A program made the position numbers and the translations under genes. 64,000 bases of DNA from SIG565 sp045594065 (GTDB lineage: Bacteria > Bacillota > Clostridia > Oscillospirales > Acutalibacteraceae), in NCBI GenBank assembly GCA_045594065.1, contig JAZNXU010000014.1:28290-92289 (forward strand), written 5' to 3'. Each line of letters starts with the position of its first letter. Position 1 is the stretch's first letter. Below the pieces are notes generated by a model, which saw only the letters and a program-made list of their open reading frames with translations, was not told the DNA's origin and ran no database searches. This document shows, in pieces, positions 42,337 to 51,900 of the stretch.

Positions 42337-44892
42337 GTGGCTAAACAAGAAAAAGTTTACTGGCCGGAAAACGAAGAAACCAATATAGTTCCGGTTGAAA
42401 TTGTAGACGAAGTTAAAAACAGTATGTTACAGTACGGTATGTCGGTACTCGTAGGCCGTGCGCTACCCGATGTTCGTGACGGTCTTAAACCAGTTCACCG
42501 CCGCATACTTTATACTATGTATGAAAATGGCTTAACACCCGATAAGGCTTACCGTAAGTGTGCCGATACCGTAGGTTCGGTACTCGGTCGTTACCATCCG
42601 CACGGAGATAGCTCTGTTTATGATGCTATGGTGCGTATGGCTCAGGATTTTTCTTTGCGTTATCCGCTTATTGACGGTCACGGAAACTTCGGTAACATTG
42701 ACGGATATCCTGCAGCTGCTTACCGTTATACCGAGTCTAAAATGAATAGACTTTCCCTCAATATGCTTGATGATATTGATAAGGATACGGTTGATTTTGC
42801 ACCAAACTACGATGACCGTTTAAAGGAGCCTGTAGTTCTTCCTGTGCGCTTCCCGCAACTGCTTGTTAACGGCTCAAGCGGTATTGCTTTCGGTATGGCA
42901 ACCGAAATTCCGCCGCATAACCTAGGCGAAATTATAGACGGTATGTGCTGTCTTATTGATAATCCCGATGCTGAGCTTGAAGAAATTTGTCAGCATATTA
43001 AGGGACCCGACTTCCCGACAGGCGGCATAATTATGGGTCGCAGCGGAATAAGAGCCGCTTATGCTACGGGTAAGGGTAAAATTATTGTTCGCGGTAAAGC
43101 AGAGATTGAGGAACGCGATAACGGTAAATTCCGTATTATTATTACCGAAATTCCTTATAAGGTTAAGAAAAAGGACCTTGTTAAGAAAATTTACGATTTA
43201 GCCACCGATAAGCGCATTGAGGGAATTGACGATGTTGTTGACTATTCCTCTAAGCGTGACGGCGGTATAAGAATAGTAGTTGATGTTAAGCGTGATGCAA
43301 ATCCACAGGTAGTGCTTAACAAACTTTATTCGTATACCGAGCTTCAAACAACCTTTGGTGCAAACCTTATTGCCATTGTTAACGGTAAGCCACAGATACT
43401 TACTCTTAAGGAAATGCTCCAAAACAGCATTGATTTCCAATGTGAGATAATCGAGCGTCGCACTCGCTTTGATATGAACAAGGCAAAAGAGCGCGCACAT
43501 ATTTTAGAGGCTCTTAAAAAGGCTATTGACTTTATTGATGAGGTTATTTCAATAATTCGTACATCTAAAACTATTCCTGAATCTAAGGAAAGACTTGCTG
43601 AGCGTTTTGGATTTGACGATGTTCAGACCACCGCTATTGTTCAAATGCAGCTTGGTAAGCTTGCAGGTCTTGAAAAGCAGAAAATTGAGGATGAACTCAA
43701 AGAAAAACTTGATTTTATTAAGGAATGTGAGGAAATTCTCGCCGACCATTCAAAGGTGCTCGATATTGTTAAGACCGATTCATTAAATCTTCGCGATAAA
43801 TATGGTGATGAGCGCCGTACAGAAATTACTGCAGTATCGGGTGAGGTTGATATTGAAGACCTTATTCCGCGCGAGCAGGTGGTACTCACAAAAACACAAA
43901 ACGGCTATATTAAGCGTATGCCCAGTGATGAGTATGAGGTGCAAAACCGTGGTGGACGCGGCATCCGCGGTATGACTACACGGGAAGATGATGTAGTTGA
44001 AAGTATGTTTATCTGCTCATCTCACGATAATGTGCTTATGTTGTCCACTCTTGGTAGAATTTATAAGCTTAAAGCCTATGAAATTCCTGAGGGTAGCCGT
44101 ACTTCAAAGGGTATGAACATTGTAAACATTCTGCCACTTATGGAGGGCGAGCAGATTTGCGGAATTCTACCCTGCAACGAGATGGACGAAAATCATTATT
44201 TAGTTGTTGTTACCAAGAACGGTACCATTAAGCGTACCAGCCTTGATAATTACCTTAATATCCGTAAAACGGGCATTATTGCTATCTCGCTTGAAGAAGA
44301 TGACCGTATGGCGTTTGCCGCCATTACCAACGGCGAAAACGAACTTATCATCGCAACCAAGAAAGGTATGGCCATTCACTTTAATGAAAACGATGCCCGA
44401 CCCATGGGTCGTTCGGCACACGGTGTTCGCGCTATTCGCTTGAAAGATGGCGATGAGGTTGTTGCAATGAGTGTTTGCGATGAAAATACCGTTCTTCTCA
44501 CCGTTACTGAGACCGGTTACGGAAGAAAGAGCTATATTTCAGATTACAGATTGCAGTCACGCGGCGGTAAGGGTATTACTAATTACCGCACCGAAAAGTA
44601 CGGCGATGTTGCAGCAGTTCTTGCCGTTACTGATGATGAAGATATTATTATGATAGCATCCGACGGTGTTATCATCCGTGTTCCCGTAGCACAGATAAGC
44701 ACATTCTCCCGCCCTGCAAAGGGAGTTAGGGTTAAAAAGGTAACAGAGGGTGTTAAAATTCTGTCGGTTGTTGTGTCGGAACACAACGAGGACGAGATTA
44801 CTGATACACCCGAGGCACCCGACGCTGATGCTGCAGCTGATATTGACACTGCAGAGCCGGAAAATGAAATAACTGAGAACACAGAGGAGTAA
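42337..44892 (+). CDS. gyrA: DNA gyrase subunit A
   Basis: About 851 residues from the GTG at 42337, which is 8 bases after GAGGGGAG; an alternative GTG 9 bases earlier is too close to that site. The catalytic Tyr lies in AAYRYTESKM. The quinolone-resistance region reads HPHGDSSVYDAMVRMAQ, with Ser and Asp at the positions of E. coli S83 and D87, the fluoroquinolone-sensitive state. Six C-terminal beta-pinwheel blades include the GyrA box QSRGGKG. The last 40 residues are very acidic. Base composition becomes less AT-rich along this gene. Confidence 0.97.
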   Translation: MAKQEKVYWPENEETNIVPVEIVDEVKNSMLQYGMSVLVGRALPDVRDGLKPVHRRILYTMYENGLTPDKAYRKCADTVGSVLGRYHPHGDSSVYDAMVRMAQDFSLRYPLIDGHGNFGNIDGYPAAAYRYTESKMNRLSLNMLDDIDKDTVDFAPNYDDRLKEPVVLPVRFPQLLVNGSSGIAFGMATEIPPHNLGEIIDGMCCLIDNPDAELEEICQHIKGPDFPTGGIIMGRSGIRAAYATGKGKIIVRGKAEIEERDNGKFRIIITEIPYKVKKKDLVKKIYDLATDKRIEGIDDVVDYSSKRDGGIRIVVDVKRDANPQVVLNKLYSYTELQTTFGANLIAIVNGKPQILTLKEMLQNSIDFQCEIIERRTRFDMNKAKERAHILEALKKAIDFIDEVISIIRTSKTIPESKERLAERFGFDDVQTTAIVQMQLGKLAGLEKQKIEDELKEKLDFIKECEEILADHSKVLDIVKTDSLNLRDKYGDERRTEITAVSGEVDIEDLIPREQVVLTKTQNGYIKRMPSDEYEVQNRGGRGIRGMTTREDDVVESMFICSSHDNVLMLSTLGRIYKLKAYEIPEGSRTSKGMNIVNILPLMEGEQICGILPCNEMDENHYLVVVTKNGTIKRTSLDNYLNIRKTGIIAISLEEDDRMAFAAITNGENELIIATKKGMAIHFNENDARPMGRSAHGVRAIRLKDGDEVVAMSVCDENTVLLTVTETGYGRKSYISDYRLQSRGGKGITNYRTEKYGDVAAVLAVTDDEDIIMIASDGVIIRVPVAQISTFSRPAKGVRVKKVTEGVKILSVVVSEHNEDEITDTPEAPDADAAADIDTAEPENEITENTEE

Positions 44893-44897
44893 TTTTG

Positions 44898-45881
44898 GTG
44901 CAGGAATATTTTGATTACAGCGGTTTTGAGGAGATTTCGCCCGAAATTATCGAAAAAAAGCAAATTAGACGCCTAGGTTTTGCCTGCGGCATAGGTCTTA
45001 TTGCTCTTTTCGTGGTTATGTATTTTTGGGCTAATGTTTATTTGCGCATTGCTGTAATTTTGGGATTACCCGTGAAAAATGCTTTGGAATTTGCAAACGA
45101 TCCGTTTTTATCAAACATTTTTCATATAGTAATTTCGGCAATTATGATTGTTCTGCCGTTTTTCGTTGTATCAAAGGCTATGGGCATTAAATTCGGCAAG
45201 GACATTCCGTTTAAGGCGGCAAAGAAAGGATACTTTTTGCCGTCGGTGATGTTAGGAATTGGATTTTGCTTATTTTCAAGCATTGCCACAAATTACGGCA
45301 GTCGAATTTTCACCTTTTTCGGTATTGAATTTCCAAGCAGTAGCTCTACACTTCCTCAGGGAGTGTTAGGAATACTGATAAATATAATTGCAACCGCTTT
45401 TTTCCCTGCTTTTCTAGAGGAGCTTACTATGCGCGGCATGGTAATGGGAATGCTACGCAAAAAAGGTGACGGATTTGCGATAGTCTGCTCGGCGTTTATT
45501 TTCGGTATTATGCATGCAAACTTCGAGCAGATTGTATTTGCGTTTTTTGTAGGTCTTATTTTAGGCTATATAACCGTTAAATCTGGCTCAATTTGGCCCG
45601 CAATAGTGGTACATTTTCTAAACAACCTAATTTCGGTAGCCTTTTCTTATTTAACGGGTTTAGATAATTTGATAACCTCCGTTTTGTTTACAGCAATATT
45701 TGTACTGCTTACTGTTTTTGCTGTAATGGGTCTTAATAAACTGCAAAAAATTGATACTGATTATTTAAAAATGCCAAGTGACGGTGAAATTTCACCCATT
45801 AAGAAAACCGTTTGGTTTTTAACTTCGCCTGTAATAATCATCAGCATTTTAATTTCAATATTAATTGCTTTTATGCGTTAA
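44898..45881 (+). CDS. CPBP-family intramembrane glutamic protease
   Basis: About 327 residues, with GTG at 44898 following GAGGAG at 8 bases; a TTG one codon earlier is possible. Around eight TM segments. The CAAX-protease/bacteriocin-processing motifs are FLEELTMRGMVMG (EExxxR), FGIMHANFEQIVFAF and WPAIVVHFLNN. The family processes membrane-associated peptides or prenylated-type substrates; no bacteriocin gene is near, so the substrate is unknown. It sits 5 bases after gyrA but has a strong terminator behind it. Confidence 0.92.
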   Translation: MQEYFDYSGFEEISPEIIEKKQIRRLGFACGIGLIALFVVMYFWANVYLRIAVILGLPVKNALEFANDPFLSNIFHIVISAIMIVLPFFVVSKAMGIKFGKDIPFKAAKKGYFLPSVMLGIGFCLFSSIATNYGSRIFTFFGIEFPSSSSTLPQGVLGILINIIATAFFPAFLEELTMRGMVMGMLRKKGDGFAIVCSAFIFGIMHANFEQIVFAFFVGLILGYITVKSGSIWPAIVVHFLNNLISVAFSYLTGLDNLITSVLFTAIFVLLTVFAVMGLNKLQKIDTDYLKMPSDGEISPIKKTVWFLTSPVIIISILISILIAFMR

Positions 45882-45906
45882 AAAGCTGCTTTTGCGGCTT
45901 TTTTTC
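45881..45906 (+). terminator. Intrinsic terminator after the CPBP protease gene
   Basis: AAAAGCTGC-TTTT-GCGGCTTTT gives a 9-bp stem with one T-G pair, continuing into a T-run. It begins at the stop codon. Confidence 0.85.
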
Positions 45907-45920
45907 GTAAAGGAGAAAAT

Positions 45921-46361
45921 ATGGACAGAAAATATATGGATTTAGCGCTTATAGAAGCAAAAAAAGCAATGGCTGACGGGGATGTTCCCGTAGGTGCCGT
46001 GGTAGTTAAGGACGGCGAGGTTATAGGCGTTGGCAGGAATCGTCGAGAGAAAGATAACAATGCCGTGGCACACGCCGAAATACTCGCTATACAAGAGGCG
46101 TGCAAAAATGCAGGCGATTGGCGGCTGGACGGTGCTGAGCTTTATGTAACTCTTGAGCCCTGCCCGATGTGCAGCGGAGCAATTATCAACGCTAGAATTA
46201 AAACGGTTGTTTTTGGCGCGTATGATACCAAGGTAGGCTCGCTCGGCTCGGTGGCAAATTTTGTAAACCTGCCCTACGCTTTTACTCCCGAGGTATACGG
46301 TGGCATATGTGAAAATGAGTGCCGAGAGGTGCTTACCGATTTTTTTAAAGGAATTCGATAA
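45921..46361 (+). CDS. tadA: tRNA-specific adenosine deaminase TadA
   Basis: 146 residues. The zinc-dependent deaminase motifs AVAHAEILAI (HAE) and LEPCPMCSGAI (PCxxC) are intact, along with DGDVPVGAVVV near the N-terminus. It converts A34 of tRNA-Arg(ACG) to inosine; the matching tRNA gene is at 14.8 kb. AAAGGAGAAAAT gives a strong ribosome-binding site. The next gene starts on the base after its stop. Confidence 0.95.
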   Translation: MDRKYMDLALIEAKKAMADGDVPVGAVVVKDGEVIGVGRNRREKDNNAVAHAEILAIQEACKNAGDWRLDGAELYVTLEPCPMCSGAIINARIKTVVFGAYDTKVGSLGSVANFVNLPYAFTPEVYGGICENECREVLTDFFKGIR

Positions 46362-47135
46362 ATGAAGAATATAATAAGGGGAATTTTAAGAAAAGCGGAA
46401 ATTTTTGAATGGGCGGTCTGTGATTTTTTTGATGTTAAAAACCATCTTATTCCCTGCCGCGCAATAAACCGCATTCCCGAGAATGCAAAAAGCATAATTA
46501 TTGCAGCTTTCCCCTATAAAGTAGAGGATGCCGCACCAAAAAATATCAGCCGTTATGCCGCGGTACCGGATTATCACGATATTTGCGGCAAAATGTTAAA
46601 AAATGCCACCGAAGAATTGTCGGCGGCATTCCCTGAACAAAAATTCGAATATTTTTTAGATAATTCACCAATACCCGAGGTTGCCGCAGCGGCGCACGCG
46701 GGGCTTGGGGTCTTGGGTAGAAATGGACTGCTTATTCATAAAAAGTACGGCTCTTATGTGTTTTTGGGTGAAATTGTTACCGATTTACAACTCAATGCCG
46801 ATAAGGGGGGCAAAAAATGCCTCGATTGTGGACAGTGCATTTCTGCTTGCGGCAGCATTAGCTCAAAGGATACCTGTCTATCGGCTGTAAATCAGCAGAA
46901 AAAAGGACTAACAGATGCTCAAATTAACAGAATTCGTGAATCTGGTAGCTGTTGGGGCTGTGATAAATGCAGCGAGGTTTGCCCAATGAACAAAAAAGCG
47001 CAGCTGACATATATAAAAGAATTTATAGACGGCTATCGCGACCGTTTTACTCCTAATGAAAACCGTGAGGGCAGAGCCTACAATTGGCGAGGTCACGAAG
47101 TAATTGAGCGCAACTATAAAATTATAAACGGTTAA
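46362..47135 (+). CDS. QueG-like iron-sulfur protein (epoxyqueuosine reductase family)
   Basis: 257 residues. The DUF1730-like N-terminal half shows ISRYAAVPDYH, then FLDNSPIPEVAAAAHAGLG with the Asp that acts in QueG, and LGRNGLLIHKKYGSYVFLGE. Two 4Fe-4S motifs follow: CLDCGQCISAC and CWGCDKCSEVCPMNK. The usual CPTxA after the first cluster is replaced by CGSIS, and the C-terminal HEAT-like part of long QueG proteins is absent. Reduction of epoxyqueuosine in tRNA is inferred from the family and supported by the adjacent tadA. No other queuosine genes are in the window. Confidence 0.82.
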   Translation: MKNIIRGILRKAEIFEWAVCDFFDVKNHLIPCRAINRIPENAKSIIIAAFPYKVEDAAPKNISRYAAVPDYHDICGKMLKNATEELSAAFPEQKFEYFLDNSPIPEVAAAAHAGLGVLGRNGLLIHKKYGSYVFLGEIVTDLQLNADKGGKKCLDCGQCISACGSISSKDTCLSAVNQQKKGLTDAQINRIRESGSCWGCDKCSEVCPMNKKAQLTYIKEFIDGYRDRFTPNENREGRAYNWRGHEVIERNYKIING

Positions 47136-48631
47136 ATAAATTCATCTTTTTTTATTATACCGAGCAAATAAAGCAAGCCGACATACAAAGCGAGTGAAAA
47201 ACCGCAAAACAAAATTACGCCTGCAATTTCAGACAATGGAAAAATTGCAAGGAGTGTTCTTGTTGTAATGCACGCAGTAATGCCCACGAACAGCGGCAGC
47301 AGTAGGAAGTTAAAATAATTTATTCTGACCTTTGATGTTATTATAAGTTGGCGAAAGTGTAAAACGGCGGTAAAGGCGTTGCTTAAATACATAATAAATA
47401 TGAAACCCTCAAAGCCGTAGCGCGGCAGTATAAGAAAAATCAGTATCAGCCGCATTCCGGAATCGGCAACCGAATAACGGAATGTGACCGCCTGTTTATC
47501 GAGCCCCTTAAGCATTCCGTCAGCAATGCTGTCGATATACATTAACGGTGTTAAGGGAGCCAACCATTTAACTGCTTGACCTACAGCTTTGTCGTGATAT
47601 AAAATCTGACCCAGATTTTCCCCGCAAAACCAAAAAACACACCCGAAAACAACGGAAATGAGCGTTGTAATTTTCAATGTGGTAAAAACTGTGCTTTTTA
47701 AAGCGAGGGTTGAGTTTTTAGCCTTAGCTTCGGAAAGCTCGGGGATAAGCAGTAATGATACCGCACTTAAAATAGCAGACGGAAAAAGCAATAAAGGTAA
47801 TGCCATACCCTTTATAATTCCAAACGCCGATAGTGCTGCCGAAGAGGTCATTCCGCTTTTTACAAAGAGGCGCGGAACAGCGGTGCTTTCGGCAGTTCTG
47901 AGAAAAGAGCTTAAATATCTGCCGGAGGTTATCGGCAGTGCAATGTTCAGCATTTTTTTGGCGATTTTTTGTGTACCCTGACCGTTACTGCATTTAATTT
48001 TTTTGCGATCAAGCAAATAAAGAATGTATAAAAACACGGCAGATACAGCCTCGGCAATAGCATCACCCGTAACAATTGCGGCGGTAGCAGAAGTAACCGA
48101 TAAATTTCCAAATCTTTTGATAAGAACGGCTATAACAATAATGCGAATAAGCTGTTCGAGTATTTGAGAGGCACTTGAACTCAGCGCATTGCGGCGGGCA
48201 AGAAAATATCCGCGAAAGCATGAGCAAAAACCGATAAAAATAAGTCCGCTCGCCATAATTTTAATCGATAATGCGGCGCGCATATCGCCGATAAATAGTC
48301 TTGCTATAATATTAGCGCCGAAAAACAGCACAAAAAAAGAAAAAAGCGCTACTGTAAGGGTCAGTGTCATTCCGCGTGACATAATTCGTTTAATACTTTT
48401 TCCCGAAACAGCCAACTCATCGGTTACAAGCCTTGTAACCGCGGTGCTGAGTCCCGATGATGCAAAGGAAGCGGCTAAGATGTAGACCGACATTACTATT
48501 TGGTAAAGTCCGATTGTTTCACTGCCAACCTCGGCAGAGAGCCAGATTTTGAAAATTACCCCTGCAAAGCGCAGTATCAGCGCGGTTGCAGAAAGAATTA
48601 TTGTGTTTTTGATAAATATTACTCTCTTCAT
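47132..48631 (-). CDS. Oligosaccharide flippase family membrane protein (SpoVB-like)
   Basis: About 499 residues from the ATG at 48631 (GGTGG upstream), with 12-14 TM segments. The MOP-superfamily N-terminus KNTIILSATALILRFAGVIF and YQIVMSVYILAASFASSGLS pattern match the SpoVB/MurJ-like polysaccharide transporter branch. These flip lipid-linked intermediates across the membrane; SpoVB acts in spore cortex synthesis. Lone placement, opposite to its neighbours, and presence of other spore genes make SpoVB plausible but not certain. Its stop overlaps the QueG-like stop region by 4 bases (convergent). Confidence 0.85.
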   Translation of the reverse strand: MKRVIFIKNTIILSATALILRFAGVIFKIWLSAEVGSETIGLYQIVMSVYILAASFASSGLSTAVTRLVTDELAVSGKSIKRIMSRGMTLTLTVALFSFFVLFFGANIIARLFIGDMRAALSIKIMASGLIFIGFCSCFRGYFLARRNALSSSASQILEQLIRIIVIAVLIKRFGNLSVTSATAAIVTGDAIAEAVSAVFLYILYLLDRKKIKCSNGQGTQKIAKKMLNIALPITSGRYLSSFLRTAESTAVPRLFVKSGMTSSAALSAFGIIKGMALPLLLFPSAILSAVSLLLIPELSEAKAKNSTLALKSTVFTTLKITTLISVVFGCVFWFCGENLGQILYHDKAVGQAVKWLAPLTPLMYIDSIADGMLKGLDKQAVTFRYSVADSGMRLILIFLILPRYGFEGFIFIMYLSNAFTAVLHFRQLIITSKVRINYFNFLLLPLFVGITACITTRTLLAIFPLSEIAGVILFCGFSLALYVGLLYLLGIIKKDEFI

Positions 48632-48720
48632 AAAAAATCCCACCGATAAAACTTATGTTTTCAATGGTGGTTATATTAATATATTTTGTAAAATATGTGT
48701 ATAATTAAGGGGTGCAGCTT

Positions 48721-49986
48721 ATGAAAGGCCCATTAGCGGACAGAATAAGACCGGAAGATATTAGCGATGTGTGCGGTCAGCAGCATTTGCTCGGGGAAAA
48801 TCGCGCGCTTCGCAGAATAATAGAATCAGAGGAGATTCCAAATTTGATTTTCTACGGACCGTCAGGCGTGGGTAAGACGACTGTTGCTAACATAATAGCT
48901 AAGAAAAGCGGAAAAAAGCTCTATCGAATGAACGCAACGACGGCATCAACTGCTGATATTAAGGCGGTAATAGATAGCCTCGATACAATCGAGGGCGTTG
49001 GCGGAGTGCTTCTGTATCTCGATGAAATTCAGTATTTCAATAAAAAGCAACAGCAAATACTGCTTCAGTATATCGAAAACGGCGACATTACGCTTATTGC
49101 ATCGACTACCGAAAACCCATATTTTTATGTGTATAACGCAATTCTCAGCCGTTCGACCGTTTTTGAATTCAAACCACTGAGCAGTGAGGATATTGAAAAT
49201 GCTGTTCGTCGCGGAATTGACCTTTTAACCGAGGAAAAGCAGAAAAAGGTCACCGTTACACAGGCGGCAGTTAAGAAAATTGCAATGTCTGCTGCAGGTG
49301 ATGTCAGACGAGCGCTAAATACGCTTGAGCTTTGTGTTTTAACGGGCGAGAATTCCGACGACGGCATAATGGTAGATGAGGATACCGCCGAGCAGCTGCT
49401 TGCGGGGAATTCGGTGCGCTATGATCGCGAGGGTGATGAGCATTATGATGTAATTTCGGCTTATCAGAAATCTATGCGCGGCTCCGACCCTGATGCCGCT
49501 GTGTTTTACCTAGCAAGGCTTCTTGAGGCGGGAGATTTGCAAAGCGCTTGCAGAAGACTGCTTGTATGTGCAAATGAGGATGTGGGTCTTGCCTATCCGC
49601 AAATAATTCCGATTGTTAAAGCCGCTGTTGATACCGCTCTTCAGGTAGGGCTTCCTGAAGCTCGTTTGCCTCTCGCAAATGCCGTGATTTTGGTAGCGCT
49701 CAGTCCAAAATCGGTTACTGCGCATGATGCCGTGAATGCTGCAGCGGAGGATATTCGGGCAGGCCTTACCGGAGAGGTGCCGCGTCAGCTGCAAAATAAG
49801 CATTTTGATGGTGCCGATGCTGATGTTAAAGGTCAAAATTACAAATATCCGCATATCTTCCCAAATCATTATGTAAAACAGCAGTATCTTCCCGATACTG
49901 TCAAGAATAAAAGGTATTATAAATTCGGTGATAACTCTACCGAGCAGAAATTTGCCGAATATTGGAGAAAAATCAAGGGAGAGTAG
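48721..49986 (+). CDS. rarA: Replication-associated recombination protein RarA (MgsA)
   Basis: 421 residues from the ATG at 48721, with AAGGGGTG upstream. The AAA+ clamp-loader-like core has PLADRIRPEDISDVCGQQHLLG, Walker A GPSGVGKTT (about 46-54), Walker B LYLDEIQYF and sensor 1 STTENP. The C-terminal tetramerisation/DUF2373-like part includes AREVGLAYPQ-type DVGLAYPQIIP and the terminal YKYPHIFPNHYVKQQYLP. It acts at stalled forks. The gene is divergent from the flippase; PH-domain genes follow after 2 bases. Confidence 0.95.
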   Translation: MKGPLADRIRPEDISDVCGQQHLLGENRALRRIIESEEIPNLIFYGPSGVGKTTVANIIAKKSGKKLYRMNATTASTADIKAVIDSLDTIEGVGGVLLYLDEIQYFNKKQQQILLQYIENGDITLIASTTENPYFYVYNAILSRSTVFEFKPLSSEDIENAVRRGIDLLTEEKQKKVTVTQAAVKKIAMSAAGDVRRALNTLELCVLTGENSDDGIMVDEDTAEQLLAGNSVRYDREGDEHYDVISAYQKSMRGSDPDAAVFYLARLLEAGDLQSACRRLLVCANEDVGLAYPQIIPIVKAAVDTALQVGLPEARLPLANAVILVALSPKSVTAHDAVNAAAEDIRAGLTGEVPRQLQNKHFDGADADVKGQNYKYPHIFPNHYVKQQYLPDTVKNKRYYKFGDNSTEQKFAEYWRKIKGE

Positions 49987-49988
49987 TA

Positions 49989-50411
49989 TTGAAAACATAC
50001 CATCCACCGAAAAACACACTCTTTTTGTGGCAATTAAGAGTGTTTATAGCACTGATGTTATTTATCGCAGTTACTTCATGGATATGGGTGCTGACACCTT
50101 ATTTTACCGTGATTGCAGCGGCGGCTGTGCTTGTTGCGGCGTTTTTTGTTTTTTTCTATATTCCAAAATATATTAGGGAATACTCTATAACCTTGGGAGA
50201 AAATGCGCTTATTCTCAAAAGCGGAGTTTTCGTGCATCACGAGCGCATTATGCCCTATCCGCGACTTGTATACACCGAGCGTCAGCAGACCCTGCTTGCG
50301 AGGGGATTCAGGGTGTCCGGACTTATTCTCCGCGCAACTCGTGCGGTTACCATAACGATAGAGTTCGGAAATCGCGATGTAGCCGAAATTTTGGAGGCGA
50401 TGTCCGAATGA
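49989..50411 (+). CDS. Bacterial PH-domain membrane protein (YdbS-like)
   Basis: 140 residues starting at TTG (49989) with AAGGGAGAG upstream. Two TM helices (about 15-35 and 38-58) precede a bPH2/DUF304 domain with the motif ALILKSGVFVHHERIMPYPRLVY. Proteins of this type occur in YdbS-YdbT pairs, and the partner follows here with a 4-base overlap. Their molecular function is poorly known; YdbST has been linked to resistance to lantibiotic-type bacteriocins in Bacillus. Confidence 0.87.
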   Translation: MKTYHPPKNTLFLWQLRVFIALMLFIAVTSWIWVLTPYFTVIAAAAVLVAAFFVFFYIPKYIREYSITLGENALILKSGVFVHHERIMPYPRLVYTERQQTLLARGFRVSGLILRATRAVTITIEFGNRDVAEILEAMSE

Positions 50412-51838
50412 ACGGAATAAGGCACTCCTATACGGCGCATCCGGTAATGGTACTTCATTATTTGAAGCCTTTTCTGTTTGTTTTGTTGCTTCCACTGCTC
50501 AAGGCGCTAATAGGCGCGCTGATGAAACGGCAGGTTAACGGTCTTGTGCTGAATGAATTAATAATTTCGGTGGTTATAATTGTATATACTACCATAAAAT
50601 GGAAAACGGTAAAAATAACAGTTTCTGATACCTCGGTGCAAATAGCTTCGGGTCTTCTGTTTCGCCGTTTTACCGAAATACCTGTTGAGAAGATTTCGAC
50701 AATAGAAACGATACGATATATTTCTGACCGCATTTTTGGAAGTGTGACACTCAGAATTAATACGGAGGCTGGCAGAAAAGGTAAAGCAGATTGCGAAATT
50801 AAGTTAAGCCGACATGATGCCGAGCAAATAAGAACTACTCTTTCAAAGATTGAAACGGCTAGAACTTTAAAATTTTCAGCGGTGCGTGTGGCGGTAATGG
50901 CGGCAACTGCCTCTTCGGCGTTTACGGGACTCGTTTTTACCGTACCTATCATAAAAAAGGCCGGCGACCTGCTTGGTACCGCCATTGAGGAGATTCTACT
51001 TGCAAGAATCAACGCGGTAAGCGAGGCGACGAATAGATTTCTTCCGCCAATAATTAATACCGTCACCATAGTTTTTGTTGCGCTTTATACGGTGTCGTTC
51101 TTGATTTCGTTTTTTCGGTGCGTTAATTTTCATTTAAGGCTTGGCCCAGAAAAGATGGAGATTGCGAACGGACTTATAACCCGTAGAACAATAACCTTTA
51201 AAACAAAAACCGTAAACAGTGTGCTTATAGAACAGACCCCGCTTATGCGCTTTTTTAAACGATATCTTGTGAGAGTAAGCGTTGGCGGGTATGGCGATAA
51301 CAGGGGCAATAAAGCGGTGGTGGTACCGTCAGCAAAAAAGGCTGAGGTAAATGACCTGTTTTGTGTGTTATTCCCGAATGTGGAGACTTCAAAGCGATTG
51401 ATACGGCCAAAACTGTCATCAAGGCACAGATTTTATTTTATTCCGACGATTTTTTTAATCATTTCTGTTGCTGCATATTTCGTGTTTTCTAAACTTTTTC
51501 CTGTATTTAAAGCCTTACTTGCTTTCGCATTTATTATCAGCGTGGTAATCTTAATTTATTATTATAATCTTGCGGCATACAATGTGAAAAACAGTGTAAT
51601 ATCTGTATCGCGTATACTTTATGCCAAATACACACGCTGGTCTGCAACACGCGAAATGTACTGTGAGGCGGATAGGGTTGGAGTTATTCGCATAACCCAA
51701 TGGCCTGCCGATCGAAAATACGGCACCTGCAATATTCGATTGACTGTCAGATCTGAGAACGCTGAATCGATAACCGTAAAGCATATCAATTATAATGAAA
51801 TTAAAACAGAACTTTGTAATTTTTACAACTTTGAATAA
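50408..51838 (+). CDS. Large bacterial PH-domain membrane protein (YdbT-like)
   Basis: 476 residues with about six TM segments and three copies of the bPH2 module. Copies of the conserved edge strand are visible as VQIASGLLFRRFTEIPVEKI, MEIANGLITRRTITFKTKTV and a more divergent SVSRILYAKYTRWSATREM. It overlaps the small PH protein by 4 bases, matching the YdbS/YdbT arrangement. A membrane complex of the two is inferred. Nothing in the sequence indicates a ligand. Confidence 0.87.
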   Translation: MNGIRHSYTAHPVMVLHYLKPFLFVLLLPLLKALIGALMKRQVNGLVLNELIISVVIIVYTTIKWKTVKITVSDTSVQIASGLLFRRFTEIPVEKISTIETIRYISDRIFGSVTLRINTEAGRKGKADCEIKLSRHDAEQIRTTLSKIETARTLKFSAVRVAVMAATASSAFTGLVFTVPIIKKAGDLLGTAIEEILLARINAVSEATNRFLPPIINTVTIVFVALYTVSFLISFFRCVNFHLRLGPEKMEIANGLITRRTITFKTKTVNSVLIEQTPLMRFFKRYLVRVSVGGYGDNRGNKAVVVPSAKKAEVNDLFCVLFPNVETSKRLIRPKLSSRHRFYFIPTIFLIISVAAYFVFSKLFPVFKALLAFAFIISVVILIYYYNLAAYNVKNSVISVSRILYAKYTRWSATREMYCEADRVGVIRITQWPADRKYGTCNIRLTVRSENAESITVKHINYNEIKTELCNFYNFE

Positions 51839-51900
51839 AACACAGCGAGAGTGGAACACTATTCAAAACGGAGCGTAAGCTTTCGGCGGAGGGTGTTTTA

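Noticed and set aside
48700..48705. TATAAT as the rarA promoter
   Set aside because: It lies 15 bases before the ATG, so transcription would start within the ribosome-binding site, and no -35 is present.
51832..51863. Sigma-G promoter for spoVAE
   Set aside because: TGAATA is present but the -10 candidate CACTATT is poor and the spacing of 19 is too long.
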